Assembly: GCF_002960425.1 (NCBI RefSeq)
Contig: NZ_POIZ01000083.1
Coordinates: 1-64,000 of the forward strand
Direction of reading: 5' to 3'
Source of the DNA: Streptococcus suis
GTDB lineage: Bacteria > Bacillota > Bacilli > Lactobacillales > Streptococcaceae
DNA: 64,000 nt
Below, piece by piece: positions 17,810 through 28,159 of this stretch (the stretch's first letter is position 1; each line of letters opens with the position of its first letter). The notes beneath the pieces were generated by a model, which saw only the letters and a program-made list of their open reading frames with translations, searched no databases and was not told where the DNA came from. The position numbers were made by a program, and so were the translations under genes.

Positions 17810-18214
17810 TCACTTTTTAGCTCGTGTGGATGAAAGTTCAGCCTCATCTAACAGATCAAACGCGATGTGGTAGCTGATATCATCACGCAAGAGGGCTTTA
17901 ACCCTACACTTTTGGTCCACATAGGCCAAGATTGCTGCCTGCTTTTCGGCTGAAACCTGCTCAGCCAAGGCAATTTTCAGATCAAATTTTCTGTCTTCCA
18001 ACTGACAAGCTACTTGAACAGGCATAGTTTTATTGCCCTCTTGGCTGGCATAATAGCCCTGCACACACATGGTCACACAGGCAGCCAAGCCGATATTAAC
18101 TAGACTAACAGGCGTTTCTCCCTTATCAGTCACACCAAAAGTACGAACGGGGTCCCCGTAGCCTTGAGAAAGGGCCTGAAATAGACCTTCTCCTTTTACT
18201 GTCGTTTGATACAT
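17810..18214 (-). CDS. OsmC/Ohr-family protein
   Basis: 134-residue OsmC-like protein, a thiol-dependent reductase family acting on organic hydroperoxides. The motif SLVNIGLAACVTMCVQGYYA gives the N-terminal catalytic cysteine(s); the second conserved cysteine appears as DQKCRVKALL. The start is ATG at 18214 with GGAGG 6 nt upstream; the GTG at 18220 abuts the site. It lies between murF and ddl but is separated from both by repeat elements, so it is probably transcribed alone. Confidence 0.8.
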   Translation of the reverse strand: MYQTTVKGEGLFQALSQGYGDPVRTFGVTDKGETPVSLVNIGLAACVTMCVQGYYASQEGNKTMPVQVACQLEDRKFDLKIALAEQVSAEKQAAILAYVDQKCRVKALLRDDISYHIAFDLLDEAELSSTRAKK

Positions 18215-18571
18215 AAACACCTCCAGATACTTGTCCCCATTCTATTCCTTTTTGCAAACCTTTGCAAGAAAAAAGGGAGTGGGAAAGAACTCGACCAGTC
18301 TAAAAAGAGTTCGTCAACAAGTCCTTATTTCCAGTTGTTGAGCTGAAACAGTCTATCCCCAGACTGTTTCACTCCCACCCCGCATAGCTCCAACAGTCAG
18401 AGTAGTGACTGTTGGAGGTTGGAAATGAAGCGAACTCTGTTCGCATCAGTCGTAATGGTCAGATTTGGAGTGTGAAACACGAACAAATCTGCCAATCAAC
18501 CACTGCGCTGAGATGTTGACACGAACTCTGAGAAGCGAGGCTGGACTTTCTGCCCAGCCTCTTGACAATAG
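18215..18571. repeat. Intergenic repeat between ddl and the OsmC gene
   Basis: 357-bp gap filled with palindromes: GAAACAGTC..GACTGTTTC (18352-18371), CTCCAACAGTC..GACTGTTGGAG (18389-18414) and GCGAAC..GTTCGC (18429-18443). On the minus strand GAGGCTGG-gcagaaa-gtCCAGCCTC (18539-18563) follows the ddl stop and should act as its terminator. The modules match the boxB-type units at 6995-7226, but the outer ends differ (AGGGAGTGGGAAAGAAC and GAGGCTGGAC). Confidence 0.6.
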
Positions 18572-19618
18572 TTAAATGAGGTGGCTTTCGCGTTTTTCAA
18601 ACATTTCCTTAGCCAAGCTGACTAACTCTTCAATCAGGTCTGGGTAAGCCAGTCCCATGTTGTCCCAAAGAAGTGGGTACATAGACCACTGGGTAAAGCC
18701 TGGCATAGTGTTAAGCTCGTTGAGGAAGATATCGCCCTCTTCTGTTAAGAAGAAATCACAGCGAGATAGACCACAACCACCGATAGCACGAAAGGCCTTG
18801 GCAGCATTGTCCCGCATGGTATCCATGATAGACTCATCAATCTTAGCTGGGATTTCCATAGTAATCTTGTTGTCGATGTATTTGGCATCGTAGTCATAAA
18901 AAGCAACGTCTTTGACTACTTCGCCAGGAAGTGTCGTTTTCACGTCAGCATTTCCCAAAAGACCAACCTCAATCTCACGCGCGTTAACCCCTTGCTCAAC
19001 AAGAACACGGCTGTCATACTTGAAGGCCACATCAAGCGCCGCCTGCAAGCCTGCCAAGTCTTCTGCCTTGGAGATACCAACGCTGGAGCCCATGTTGGCT
19101 GGTTTAACAAAGACTGGATAGGTCAATTTTCCTTCAATCTCTGCAATCTTATCATCGATATTTTCACCCTCGATAACTGCCACATAAGGTACTTGGGAGA
19201 TTCCTGCTGATTCAAGAACACGCTTAGTAGTGATTTTGTCCATAGCAACGCTGGAAGACAAGATATTGGTGCCAACATAGGGCATACGAAGGACTTCCAA
19301 GAAGCCTTGGATAGAGCCATCTTCTCCCATTGGTCCGTGAAGGACAGGGAAAACAACGGCATTTTCTTCGTAAATATCACTTGGACGCACTTGTTGGTCT
19401 ACAACAATAGTCGCATTGGTCATCAGTTTTTCATCAGCAGATGGTGTTTGAGAAAATTCCTGCGTCTTGATGAAATCACCAGTTTGAGTGATAAAGTAAG
19501 TTTTTACAAAAAATTTATCATAATTGATGGCGCGCATCACACTTTCAGCAGACAATACAGATACTTCACGTTCTGCTGAACGACCACCATAGAGTAAAAT
19601 CAAGGTTTCTTTTGACAT
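18572..19618 (-). CDS. ddl: D-alanine--D-alanine ligase
   Basis: 348-residue ATP-grasp ligase that joins two D-alanines for the peptidoglycan stem peptide. Visible motifs: [43 protein letters not shown], and the metal-binding [20 protein letters not shown]. The omega-loop has tyrosine (YDYDAKY), the residue linked to D-Ala-D-Ala rather than D-Ala-D-Lac ligases. ATG at 19618 has AGAGGA upstream. Confidence 0.95.
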   Translation of the reverse strand: MSKETLILLYGGRSAEREVSVLSAESVMRAINYDKFFVKTYFITQTGDFIKTQEFSQTPSADEKLMTNATIVVDQQVRPSDIYEENAVVFPVLHGPMGEDGSIQGFLEVLRMPYVGTNILSSSVAMDKITTKRVLESAGISQVPYVAVIEGENIDDKIAEIEGKLTYPVFVKPANMGSSVGISKAEDLAGLQAALDVAFKYDSRVLVEQGVNAREIEVGLLGNADVKTTLPGEVVKDVAFYDYDAKYIDNKITMEIPAKIDESIMDTMRDNAAKAFRAIGGCGLSRCDFFLTEEGDIFLNELNTMPGFTQWSMYPLLWDNMGLAYPDLIEELVSLAKEMFEKRESHLI

Positions 19619-19698
19619 ATACATTCCTCTTCTAATTAGATAATCTACACTTAGTATAGCATAATTTTGAGTTTGAAGCCTTCTCTAATGGATAAAAA

Positions 19699-20295
19699 CT
19701 ACAATTCTGTCCTGTTCTCAATGGCACGAAGGAGGGTGACTTCATCTGCGTATTCAATGTCACTTCCGACTGCCAATCCTCGTGCCAAGCGAGTAACCTT
19801 GATTCCCGCTGGCTTTAGGACACGTGAGATGTACATGGATGTCGCTTCACCATCTGCTGTTGCATTTGTCGCAACAATGACTTCTGTCACTTCGTTTTCC
19901 ATCAGACGAGTTAGCAAGGTCTTTAAGTTAATATCGTCTGGTCCAATACCATTCATCGGGGAAATCAAGCCATGCAAGACATGGTAAAGACCGTGGTATT
20001 CTTGGATATTTTCCAAGGCTGTCACATCTCGACTGTCTTCTACAATTAAAATAGTCGACTGGTCACGACTGCTATCTTGACAAATACCGCAAGGGTCCTG
20101 GTCTGTCAGATTGCCACAAACCGAACAATAGGTCAAATCCCTCTTGGCAGCCAAGAGATTTTTTGCAAATTCATTGACCACATCATCTTCCATACCAATG
20201 GTATAGAAGGCCAGCCGCGTAGCTGTCTTAATACCGATTCCTGGTAATTTGGAGTAACTGTCAATCAACTTGGCAATGGGTGTAGGATATAGCAT
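19699..20295 (-). CDS. recR: Recombination protein RecR
   Basis: 198-residue DNA-binding protein of the RecFOR pathway that helps load RecA at gaps. Helix-hairpin-helix [14 protein letters not shown] at the N-terminus, zinc finger [16 protein letters not shown] (C-x2-C-x8-C-x2-C), then a Toprim-like domain. ATG at 20295 has AGGAG. It begins 8 bp after the PBP2B stop codon, so the two are cotranscribed; ddl follows 80 bp downstream. Confidence 0.95.
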   Translation of the reverse strand: MLYPTPIAKLIDSYSKLPGIGIKTATRLAFYTIGMEDDVVNEFAKNLLAAKRDLTYCSVCGNLTDQDPCGICQDSSRDQSTILIVEDSRDVTALENIQEYHGLYHVLHGLISPMNGIGPDDINLKTLLTRLMENEVTEVIVATNATADGEATSMYISRVLKPAGIKVTRLARGLAVGSDIEYADEVTLLRAIENRTEL

Positions 20296-20303
20296 AATTC
20301 TCC

Positions 20304-22373
20304 TTAGTTCATTGGGTAAAGTGAATTGTATAAATTAATGATTTCTGTTGTAATTGCTTTTGTTGTAGAATTTTCGTTAGTCAAGTTTGGAAGTACGACT
20401 GCAACTGCGATTTGTGGATTATCACTAGGTGCATAGGCAACAACGTTGGTATTTACTGCAGTTACTACTTCACCTGAAGGAGTTGTAGTATAAGTTTCGG
20501 CAGTACCAGTCTTGGCACTGATGGTCACGGCCGCACCACGACCGATAGCACTACCTGTATTAAATCGTCCTCCACCATTTACAAGTTGATAAAATCCTTG
20601 ACGAAGGAGAGCCATTTCATCAGCTGAAATATTGACTTGATTCATCTCTTTACCAGAAACTGTTTCAATCAAATCTCCCAATCCACCTTGGGGATTATTT
20701 CCATAGATACCTTCTACAAGATGAGGAGAAATCCTTTTTCCATTATTTGCTACTGTCGCTACATATTGAGCCATCTGCATCGGTGTATAGTTATCAAACT
20801 GTCCAAATGCATTCATAATAAAGTTTGCGGTGGAATATTCTTCTGGTAAGAAACCTGTTGATTCAAGTGGTAAGTCAATTCCTGTTGACGCACCTAAACC
20901 ATACTCTGCAAAAGTCGAACGAAGCTTAGTCATGGCATTTGTCAATGTATCGCCATCATTCAAATACATGTTAGCTGAGTAGGTCTGACCAAGTAGTCCC
21001 AAAGCAATCTTAACCATGTAGACGTTAGAAGAATATTCCAGAGCCTCTGTCGCATCAATATTAAAACTACCATAGGCCCACCAAGATGTAATTGGTGCTG
21101 AACCTGCAAAATAAATCGGTTCATCTAATAATACCTGATTTCCTGAGATAATGCCATTCTCCCAACCAGATGAAATAGTTGCACCCTTGACAATAGAACC
21201 TGGTGTGAAAACACTTGTGATGGTGCCAAGAGCATCTTCAGTAATCGTAGTCGTCCCTTTTTCATGGCTGTAGCCAGACATGGCCAAGACTGCACCTGTA
21301 CTTGGCTCCAGCGCTACGGCATAAACACCTTCTGAATAAAGAGCACTTCCTGTAGACAGTTCGCTTTCAAAATATTTTTTCAAAATGGCATTGACACCAT
21401 CTTGAAAGGCCAAATCAATGGTTAGTTTAATATTGTTTCCTTGCTGACCCTCTTGGATGGTCTTAATACTCTCCACATTACCATTTCGGTCCAGATTGAT
21501 TTCCTTTTTCTCACGTTGTCCTTGTAGGACTTCTTCATACTGCTTTTCGAGGTAGGCAGTTCCCACTCGGTCATTTGGCGAATAGCCTTTAGACAAATAA
21601 TACTCTGCATCTTCGGCTGGCAAACCTGCCTGTTCACTTGTTACCGTTCCAATAACCGAACTCAAGGAGGTCGGTAGGATATTCCGCTGCCAGTTATTGG
21701 TCGTAGAAATACCAGGCAGTTGAGATTCGTTGGCAACAATATGAGCCACCTGCTCTGCGGACAAGGAGTCTGTTACCAGGTTTACTGTTGCGAAGTAAGC
21801 AGCACCATTCATTTGCTTAAATAGTTCTATGGCCTGATTTTCCTGTTCCGAATAATTCAACACATCTTCAGACAAACTTTCAACAGCATTGGCATAGATA
21901 GTTGCTTCTTCCAGATAATTGCCATCCGAATCATAGAGTTTATCTTTTGGCAGCTTCTCTACAACCTGCTTATAGACCTCTGTATCTGCCAAATAATAAT
22001 CTGCCTTGTCCCGTTCCGTTACCGAAACATCAGACACCTTGACCCATTGCAAGAGCTTATTTGCTACTTCCTTCATTTCCTGGGCTGACATCTTATTGGA
22101 ACGGGTAAAGGAAACGACCTGTTGAATCTGATTTTCCACAAGCGGCTTACCTTGCGCATCATAAATCTGCCCACGAACCGATCCATTGCTGATAATTTTT
22201 TGGCTAGCAGTTGATAACTTATTGCTATAAAAATCATGATTGACAATCTGCATGTCTGCCAAACGCAAAATCAAGACCAAAAATAAGAAAATAACGATAG
22301 AAAATAAAATATTTAGACGGATGGCAATAAAATTCCCATTATTCTCCACCAAATGTTCCTGTCTTTTTTTCAA
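20304..22373 (-). CDS. penA: Penicillin-binding protein 2B (transpeptidase)
   Basis: 689-residue class B PBP that crosslinks peptidoglycan in elongation. One membrane helix (about 17-42), a dimerisation region, then the transpeptidase domain with SIVK (393-396), SSN (448-450) and KTG (621-623). The start is a TTG at 22373 with GAGG 8 nt upstream. Residues T478, E511, E512 and S514 sit where published reduced-susceptibility S. suis alleles have changes, if numbering is shifted by one. Valine 451 follows SSN, at the place of pneumococcal T446. Cotranscribed with recR. Confidence 0.93.
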   Translation of the reverse strand: MKKRQEHLVENNGNFIAIRLNILFSIVIFLFLVLILRLADMQIVNHDFYSNKLSTASQKIISNGSVRGQIYDAQGKPLVENQIQQVVSFTRSNKMSAQEMKEVANKLLQWVKVSDVSVTERDKADYYLADTEVYKQVVEKLPKDKLYDSDGNYLEEATIYANAVESLSEDVLNYSEQENQAIELFKQMNGAAYFATVNLVTDSLSAEQVAHIVANESQLPGISTTNNWQRNILPTSLSSVIGTVTSEQAGLPAEDAEYYLSKGYSPNDRVGTAYLEKQYEEVLQGQREKKEINLDRNGNVESIKTIQEGQQGNNIKLTIDLAFQDGVNAILKKYFESELSTGSALYSEGVYAVALEPSTGAVLAMSGYSHEKGTTTITEDALGTITSVFTPGSIVKGATISSGWENGIISGNQVLLDEPIYFAGSAPITSWWAYGSFNIDATEALEYSSNVYMVKIALGLLGQTYSANMYLNDGDTLTNAMTKLRSTFAEYGLGASTGIDLPLESTGFLPEEYSTANFIMNAFGQFDNYTPMQMAQYVATVANNGKRISPHLVEGIYGNNPQGGLGDLIETVSGKEMNQVNISADEMALLRQGFYQLVNGGGRFNTGSAIGRGAAVTISAKTGTAETYTTTPSGEVVTAVNTNVVAYAPSDNPQIAVAVVLPNLTNENSTTKAITTEIINLYNSLYPMN

Positions 22374-22465
22374 TTCACCGACCTCATTCTAGAAATATCC
22401 TTCTTATTATACCACAGGCGAAAAATATTTTTGAGAACCAACTGTCGTTTCAAATAATATTTTCT

Positions 22466-23851
22466 TTACAAAATGTTAAGGAGTTGACAATTCTCAACCA
22501 ACCATTTTCTGTGCACAACACTCTCAACAAACCGCTGATCATGGGAAATCAAGAGGACACTTCCCTGGTATTCCTGCAAAAATTTCTCCAGAGCTTCGAT
22601 GGCTGTAATGTCCAAATAGTTTGTAGGCTCATCTACTATCAAAAAATTGGCATCCGATAACAAGACCTTGGCCAAGGAAAGCCGAACACGTTCACCACCA
22701 GACAGATTTGCTACCTTCTGCTGGGCCTTATCGTAAGAAAGTCCCAACATGCCCAATAAATTGAGAACCGTTACCTTATCTTGAAGCGATGTCGAGCTAG
22801 CATTCACAAAGGCTGTTTCTTCTTCATTGAGACTTGTCAAATCTTGGGAGAAATAAGCAATTTTTAATTTTGGATTGTAATAGCCTTCTAATTCTTTTGA
22901 AATCAATTTCCGAACAAAACTTGTTTTTCCACAGCCATTTGACCCAACCAAAGCTAGTTTATCCCCAAAAGTCATACCAAGCTGAGGAAAATCAAATAAA
23001 TACTTTTCCCCAATCCACAGCTGTCCATCCTGCAAGCGAAAGAGACTGTGAAGACCAGTATCCAAGGCACCTTTCGCTTCCATCTTTACCCACGTTTCCT
23101 TTCTAGGTTGTTCAACCTTTTCCAAACGCTCCATCCGTTTTTCCAAATGCTTGGCAGTCTTGGCCATAGACTTGGCTTGACTGTCATAGGAACCCATCAT
23201 GGCATTAACCTTCCACTCTGATGAAGAAATGCCTTTCTTTTTCTTCCCCATCTTCTGAGCCTTTTCCTGACGCTCTTGCTGGGCTCTTTTTAGTTGAGCG
23301 ACTTTTTTCTGATAGGCTTCATAGGCCTCCTGCTGACCTTCTCGCTTAGCTCGGCGACTTTCTACAAATGCCTCGTAATTCCCAGGATAAACCTGAATAG
23401 TTCCTTCTTCCAAATGCCAAATGTGACTGGCTATTTGATTGAGAAAATGCCGATCATGACTGACAACCAGTAGACTGCCACGATAGCGTTTGATTTGTTT
23501 GATCAGCTTTTCCTGGTGTTCATAGTCTAGGTTAGCTGTCGGTTCATCCATAATTAACAACTGCGGTCTTTGGGCAAAAGCCTCTTGAATAGACTTCCAA
23601 ACTTGTTCCCCACCTGAAAGCGAGCTCCTTTCCTGTAACTGGGGTACATAGGCCCAGTCTGTTTTTACCTCAATCTGACCAGCAAAATCCCTATCCAGTC
23701 CTAGTAAGATTTTCAAAAAAGTAGACTTGCCAACACCATTATTTCCAACCAAACCAACCTTTTGACCAGCTTGAAGGCTCAACTGCTGGATTGTAAACAA
23801 ACTACGTCCCGCAAATTCCTTCTCTAATTGAATACATTTCATTAATTCCAT
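22466..23851 (-). CDS. ABC-F family ATPase (possible antibiotic-resistance ribosome protection)
   Basis: 461-residue soluble protein with two ATPase domains and no membrane part. Walker A motifs are GNNGVGKST and GSNGCGKTS; the signatures are both LSGGE; Walker B motifs are LLIMDEPTANLD and FLIVDEPTNYLD. The linker between them (about 165-260) is long, basic and helical (KMGKKKKGISSSEWK), as in Vga/Lsa/Msr-type proteins that displace drugs from the ribosome. Start ATG at 23851 with GAGG 5 nt upstream. The leader holds two overlapping hairpins. The drug spectrum cannot be read from sequence; an SrpA/Vga-like role is a guess. Confidence 0.85.
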   Translation of the reverse strand: MELMKCIQLEKEFAGRSLFTIQQLSLQAGQKVGLVGNNGVGKSTFLKILLGLDRDFAGQIEVKTDWAYVPQLQERSSLSGGEQVWKSIQEAFAQRPQLLIMDEPTANLDYEHQEKLIKQIKRYRGSLLVVSHDRHFLNQIASHIWHLEEGTIQVYPGNYEAFVESRRAKREGQQEAYEAYQKKVAQLKRAQQERQEKAQKMGKKKKGISSSEWKVNAMMGSYDSQAKSMAKTAKHLEKRMERLEKVEQPRKETWVKMEAKGALDTGLHSLFRLQDGQLWIGEKYLFDFPQLGMTFGDKLALVGSNGCGKTSFVRKLISKELEGYYNPKLKIAYFSQDLTSLNEEETAFVNASSTSLQDKVTVLNLLGMLGLSYDKAQQKVANLSGGERVRLSLAKVLLSDANFLIVDEPTNYLDITAIEALEKFLQEYQGSVLLISHDQRFVESVVHRKWLVENCQLLNIL

Positions 23852-23903
23852 ATAGACCTCTTTTCTTCACAAAAAGGGCCCCTATTCTACTCAATGAACA
23901 CAG

Positions 23904-23945
23904 AAAAAAGCCATGCAAAACATGACCTTTCCCTATGGAAAAGTC
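23904..23945 (-). promoter_or_regulatory. Attenuator-like leader of the ABC-F gene
   Basis: On the minus strand a hairpin GACTTTTCC-ATAG-GGAAAGGTC (23923-23945) is followed by a terminator hairpin GTCATG-TTTTG-CATGGC plus six T (23904-23925). They share GTC (23923-23925), so the base pairs are mutually exclusive. This is the arrangement of ribosome-mediated attenuation seen before several ABC-F resistance genes. The leader peptide is uncertain: a frame starting at 23993 runs through the hairpins but has no ribosome site. Confidence 0.5.
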
Positions 23946-23988
23946 ACACGAATAGTAAGCCCTTATGAGCAGTCTTATCCCTTGCGTA

Positions 23989-24219
23989 GTCATTTAGTTT
24001 ATCTTTTATTACTTAGACGTAAGAGGAAACATCGTTTCCTTATTTCCAACTTCAAACACTCCACTGGATTGTTTGAACTCGCTTTGCCGTACTTTGTACA
24101 GTTACTCGCCTGTACAAGCAGCCTGCAGCTTTTGGTGCGAACATCATTCGCTCTATTTCCGACCTCCAACAGTCTATTCCTAGACTGTTGGAGCAAGTAC
24201 TAAAAGTAAACAAAAAGAC
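23989..24219 (-). mobile_element. MITE-like element, copy 2
   Basis: 231 bp with ends GTCATTTAGTTTATCTTTTA (left) and CTAAAAGTAAACAAAAAGAC (right), matching the ends of the copy at 17513-17772 in reverse. TA flanks both sides (23987-23988 and 24220-24221), as expected for a TA target duplication. Inside are CTCCAACAGTC..GACTGTTGGAG and related palindromes. It lies immediately upstream of the ABC-F leader. Confidence 0.65.
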
Positions 24220-24340
24220 TAAATTATCAAATAATTGATTTTCAACAAGTTTTAAGAACGACTAATAAGTAGCTTAATTATTCATGTAACTTCACCTCAC
24301 GTATTTTATAAATTTATTTTAACAAAGTTCAATGAATTTG

Positions 24341-25144
24341 TCAAATCTTGGTCAAAGGAGTTGCTGTATCTGGCGATGTGTCATAGACTTGAAAATCCAC
24401 TCCAACCCCTAAATCAGCCTGCGCCAACTGATTAACCATGGTCATATGGGCCAATTCCTTGATATTATTTTCCTTTGATAAATGCCCGAGGTAAATCTTT
24501 TTGGTTCGATTTCCCAGCGAGCGAATCATGGCATCAGCACCGTCTTCGTTACAAAGATGGCCCTTATCTGACAAAATCCGTTGTTTCAGGTTCCAAGAGT
24601 AGGAACCTGCTCGCAAGATTTCGACATCATGATTGGATTCTATCAAATAGGCATCTGCATTAGCCACAATCCCTGCCATCCGATCACTAACATAACCCGT
24701 ATCCGTCAGCATGACAAAGGACTTATCATCCTTCATAAAGCGATAAAATTGAGGACAGGCCGCATCATGGCTAACTCCGAAGGACTCAATATCTAGGTCG
24801 CCTAAGGTCTTCGTAGCTCCCAATTCGAAGATATGCTTTTGAGCCACATCAATCTTACCCAATTTGCTTTCCATTGCCTGCCAGGTCAACTCATTGGCAT
24901 AAATATCCATACCATATTTACGCGCCAAAACACCTATACCATGGATATGGTCACTATGTTCATGCGTTACTAAGATAGCATCGATATCTTCTGGCTTGCG
25001 GTCAATTTCTGCCAAAAGGCTGGTAATCTTTTTTCCTGATAAACCAGCATCTACCAAGATTTTCTTTTTATCCGTTTCCAGATAAAAGCAATTTCCGCTG
25101 GAACCAGAAGCTAAAATACTGTAATTAAAACCTTTTCCGATCAT
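24341..25144 (-). CDS. vicX: MBL-fold hydrolase VicX (WalJ/YycJ)
   Basis: 267-residue metallo-beta-lactamase-fold protein. The metal motif THEHSDHIHG and downstream H/D ligands (LTDTGYV, ESNHD, GHLCNEDG) are intact. It is the third gene of the vicRKX operon, beginning 6 bp after vicK. In the family it is linked to genome-integrity and cell-wall phenotypes; the biochemical substrate is unsettled. Confidence 0.92.
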   Translation of the reverse strand: MIGKGFNYSILASGSSGNCFYLETDKKKILVDAGLSGKKITSLLAEIDRKPEDIDAILVTHEHSDHIHGIGVLARKYGMDIYANELTWQAMESKLGKIDVAQKHIFELGATKTLGDLDIESFGVSHDAACPQFYRFMKDDKSFVMLTDTGYVSDRMAGIVANADAYLIESNHDVEILRAGSYSWNLKQRILSDKGHLCNEDGADAMIRSLGNRTKKIYLGHLSKENNIKELAHMTMVNQLAQADLGVGVDFQVYDTSPDTATPLTKI

Positions 25145-25150
25145 ATTCTC

Positions 25151-26500
25151 CTATTCTTCCCCGTCAGCCTCATCCCACTCATCCATTGTAATATCTTTAG
25201 TATATGGTAAAACAATGGTGAAGGTTGAGCCATGCTCATACTCACTTTTAGCCCAGATGAAGCCCTTGTGTTGCTTGACAATTTCCTTGGCAATAGCCAA
25301 ACCTAAACCAGTGCCCCCTTGAGCACGCGAGCGCGCCTTGTCCACACGGTAAAAACGATCAAAAATCTTAGGTAGGTCTGCCTTTGGAATACCCAAACCC
25401 TCATCTGAAATGGAGACAATCAACTGACTATCCGTCGTTTTCATACTAAAGGTAATGGTACCCCCATCAGGCGAATACTTGATAGCATTGTTTAAGATAT
25501 TATCTAGCACCTGGGTCATCTTATCCGTATCAATCTCCACCCAAATAGGGCTGATTTGATAGTCACGCACAATGGAATAAACCTTATCTGACTCGGCATT
25601 TTTCATCTGGTCAAAACGGTTAAGGATAAAGGTCACAAAGGCTGTAAAGTTGATTAGTTCGACATCTATTTGACCAACCTGGTTATCAATCCTTGATAGA
25701 CTGAGTAAGTCCGTAATCATCCGCATCATGCGATTGGTTTCATCCAGAGATACCTTGACAAAACTTGGAGCGACTGATTCCGTCAAGGCTCCCTCATCCA
25801 GGGCTTCTAAATAGGACTTGACAGACGTTAGCGGAGTACGGAGTTCGTGACTGACATTGGATACAAATAGACGGCGTTCCCGTTCCTCCTTAGCCTGCTC
25901 GGTCATATCATGCAAGACAACAACAAGACCGGAAATCAAACCACTCTCACTCCGAATAGTCGCAAAATTGGCCCGAAGGGTCAGAAATTCTTGGTTCTCA
26001 TTGGTATGGTCCAAGACAATCTCAGGTGTTTGTGCCAATAAATCACGCAGACTATACCGATCCTTAATATCCAAAACATCTAATATCTGCAAGGGCTCCT
26101 GTTTCTTACCGGCTAACCCCAATTGCTTTTGCGCCATATCATTGATCATGATAATCCGACCAACTCGGTCCGTCGCAATGACTCCATCACTCATATAAGA
26201 AAGAATGGAACTCAGACGGGTTTTCTCCTGTTCTAAGCTATCATGAGTTAGACGGATGACTTCCGACAGATCATTGAGCGAGTTGGCCATGTCCGTAATT
26301 TCCGGACTGCCTCTCATATCCAAGACCTCCGTATAATCGCCATCCATCAAGGCTTTTACACGCTGATTGAGCTGTTTGATTTGCTTATTATCCCTATGGT
26401 TTTCAATCAACAAGACCGTCAATGCAATCAAAAAACCAATGAGAATAACAACAAACCAAAACTCTGCTGTTGTCATTAAATAACGTAATTGATTAATCAT
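25151..26500 (-). CDS. vicK: Sensor histidine kinase VicK (WalK)
   Basis: 449-residue kinase of the essential VicRK cell-wall stress system. One membrane helix (about 12-32) with almost no outer loop, as in streptococci; then HAMP, a PAS domain ([15 protein letters not shown]), the phosphorylated His in [16 protein letters not shown], and the ATPase boxes [22 protein letters not shown] and [11 protein letters not shown]. Overlaps vicR by 8 bp, so the two are translationally coupled. Confidence 0.95.
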   Translation of the reverse strand: MINQLRYLMTTAEFWFVVILIGFLIALTVLLIENHRDNKQIKQLNQRVKALMDGDYTEVLDMRGSPEITDMANSLNDLSEVIRLTHDSLEQEKTRLSSILSYMSDGVIATDRVGRIIMINDMAQKQLGLAGKKQEPLQILDVLDIKDRYSLRDLLAQTPEIVLDHTNENQEFLTLRANFATIRSESGLISGLVVVLHDMTEQAKEERERRLFVSNVSHELRTPLTSVKSYLEALDEGALTESVAPSFVKVSLDETNRMMRMITDLLSLSRIDNQVGQIDVELINFTAFVTFILNRFDQMKNAESDKVYSIVRDYQISPIWVEIDTDKMTQVLDNILNNAIKYSPDGGTITFSMKTTDSQLIVSISDEGLGIPKADLPKIFDRFYRVDKARSRAQGGTGLGLAIAKEIVKQHKGFIWAKSEYEHGSTFTIVLPYTKDITMDEWDEADGEE

Positions 26501-27197
26501 TTCCCTTGATAAAGTATCCTACACCACGACGGGTCAAAATATATTCCGGTCGGCTCGGTGTATCTTCAATTTTTTCACGCAAACGGCGAATAGTTACGTC
26601 CACCGTACGCACATCTCCAAAATAGTCATAGCCCCATACCGTTTCCAGCAAATGCTCCCGGGTCATGACTTGCCCCAAATGCTTAGCTAAATGATGCAAC
26701 AATTCAAACTCACGGTGGGTCAATTCCAATTCTTTGCCATGCTTCTTAGCAACAAAGGCATCTGGCAAAATGACCAAGTCCCCGATGACCAATTCAGGAC
26801 TGCCAGTATTCTCAACGGACATCTGTGTTTCTGACAATTCGCTTCTACGCAAGAGAGCCTTGACACGCGCCTGCAATTCACGATTAGAGAAAGGCTTGGT
26901 CACATAGTCATCTGCCCCAATCTCAAGTCCAATTACCTTGTCAAACTCACTATCCTTGGCAGACAACATAATAATGGGAACATTGCTGGTCTTACGGATG
27001 GTCCGAGCAACTTCCAAACCATCCAACTCTGGCAGCATCAAATCCAAAATTACAATATCTGGAAATTCAGCTTCAAAAACCGCCAAGGCCTCTCGACCAT
27101 CAAAAGCCGTCACGACCTCATAGCCCTCACGGGTCATATTAAATTTAATAATGTCTGAGATGGGTTTCTCATCATCTACAATCAAAATTTTTCTCAT
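26493..27197 (-). CDS. vicR: Response regulator VicR (WalR)
   Basis: 234-residue OmpR-type regulator. The receiver has the acidic pocket DDEKPIS, the phosphoacceptor Asp in [11 protein letters not shown] and the conserved K of TKPFSNREL; the C-terminal winged helix ends [21 protein letters not shown]. It controls peptidoglycan hydrolases and is essential in many streptococci. First gene of vicRKX. A -10 TATAAT is seen at 27230-27235 (minus). Confidence 0.95.
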   Translation of the reverse strand: MRKILIVDDEKPISDIIKFNMTREGYEVVTAFDGREALAVFEAEFPDIVILDLMLPELDGLEVARTIRKTSNVPIIMLSAKDSEFDKVIGLEIGADDYVTKPFSNRELQARVKALLRRSELSETQMSVENTGSPELVIGDLVILPDAFVAKKHGKELELTHREFELLHHLAKHLGQVMTREHLLETVWGYDYFGDVRTVDVTIRRLREKIEDTPSRPEYILTRRGVGYFIKGND

Positions 27198-27328
27198 AAT
27201 TTTTTACCTTAATTATCTTTATTTCTTCTATTATATCAAACTTACTTAAAAAATTCATAACCAGAGTTAACTAACATAGTTATGTTACATCTTCTAACAT
27301 ATCCTATATTAAATTGTCTGAATTTACT

Positions 27329-27357
27329 TGACTTTTAATATAGGGAGTGATATCATG
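27329..27357 (+). promoter_or_regulatory. Promoter of the amino-acid ABC operon
   Basis: TTGACT (27329-27334), 17-bp spacer, TATCAT (27352-27357), 30 bp before the ATPase start. It is divergent from vicR; the 190-bp region serves both operons. Confidence 0.65.
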
Positions 27358-27387
27358 CTATTATCTTACATAAAAAAGGAGATTACT

Positions 27388-28149
27388 ATGGCTTTAGTAG
27401 AATTTAAAGATGTAAACAAATACTATGGTGACTACCATGCTCTTCGCAATATCAACTTGGAATTCGAACCTGGACAGGTTGTTGTTCTCCTTGGACCATC
27501 CGGTTCTGGTAAATCAACTCTTATTCGTACCATCAATGGACTAGAAACTGTCGATCAAGGTAGCCTTGTTGTCAATGGACATACCGTATCCGGCTCATCT
27601 GTCAAAGAATTGGTAGCTCTTCGCAAGGAAGTCGGCATGGTTTTCCAACACTTCAATCTCTATCCACATAAAACTGTGTTAGAAAATGTTACATTGGCAC
27701 CGATTAAGGTTTTAGGCATTGATAAGGCTACTGCTGAAAAGACTGCCAAGAAATACCTTGAATTCGTAAACCTCTGGGACCGTAAAGATTCCTACCCTGC
27801 CATGCTATCGGGTGGTCAGAAACAACGTGTAGCCATCGCCCGCGGACTAGCTATGCACCCAGAATTGCTCTTATTTGACGAACCAACTTCTGCCCTTGAC
27901 CCAGAAACAATCGGCGATGTTCTTGCAGTTATGCAAAAATTGGCTCGCGATGGAATGAATATGATTGTCGTAACCCACGAAATGGGCTTTGCTCGTGAAG
28001 TTGCTGACCGAATCATCTTCATGGCTGAGGGGGAAGTATTGGTTGATACAACCGATGTCAATGGCTTCTTTGACAATCCTACTGAACCTCGTGCTAAACA
28101 GTTCCTCAGCAAGATTATCAACCATGAATCAGACAAGGTCAAACTCTAG
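27388..28149 (+). CDS. glnQ: Polar amino-acid ABC transporter ATPase (GlnQ-like)
   Basis: 253-residue ATPase that powers uptake of a polar amino acid, probably glutamine or glutamate. Walker A GPSGSGKST, signature LSGGQKQR, Walker B LLLFDEPTSALDP, H-loop VVTHEMGF. The ATG at 27388 has AAAAAGGAG; a frame running back to 27328 begins inside the promoter. First of four genes (ATPase, binding protein, two permeases). Substrate is inferred from the family. Confidence 0.92.
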   Translation: MALVEFKDVNKYYGDYHALRNINLEFEPGQVVVLLGPSGSGKSTLIRTINGLETVDQGSLVVNGHTVSGSSVKELVALRKEVGMVFQHFNLYPHKTVLENVTLAPIKVLGIDKATAEKTAKKYLEFVNLWDRKDSYPAMLSGGQKQRVAIARGLAMHPELLLFDEPTSALDPETIGDVLAVMQKLARDGMNMIVVTHEMGFAREVADRIIFMAEGEVLVDTTDVNGFFDNPTEPRAKQFLSKIINHESDKVKL

Positions 28150-28159
28150 GAGGTTGCTT

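Larger units (their letters stand above)
23852..24340. other. Gap between ABC-F gene and vicX
   Basis: 489 bp. From left to right: the ribosome site of the ABC-F gene, the attenuator-like hairpins (23904-23945), a MITE-like element (23989-24219), then AT-rich DNA to 24340 with no ORF. A short boxC-like string (TACTCAATGAA) occurs at 23888. Confidence 0.6.

Noticed and set aside
23802-23993. 63-aa minus ORF before the ABC-F gene as a real protein
   Set aside because: No ribosome site, starts in a MITE end and overlaps the attenuator hairpins and the ABC-F start; kept only as a possible leader frame.
27989-28159. Extended start for the substrate-binding protein
   Set aside because: The extension overlaps the ATPase gene in another frame; AGGAGG precedes ATG 28160.
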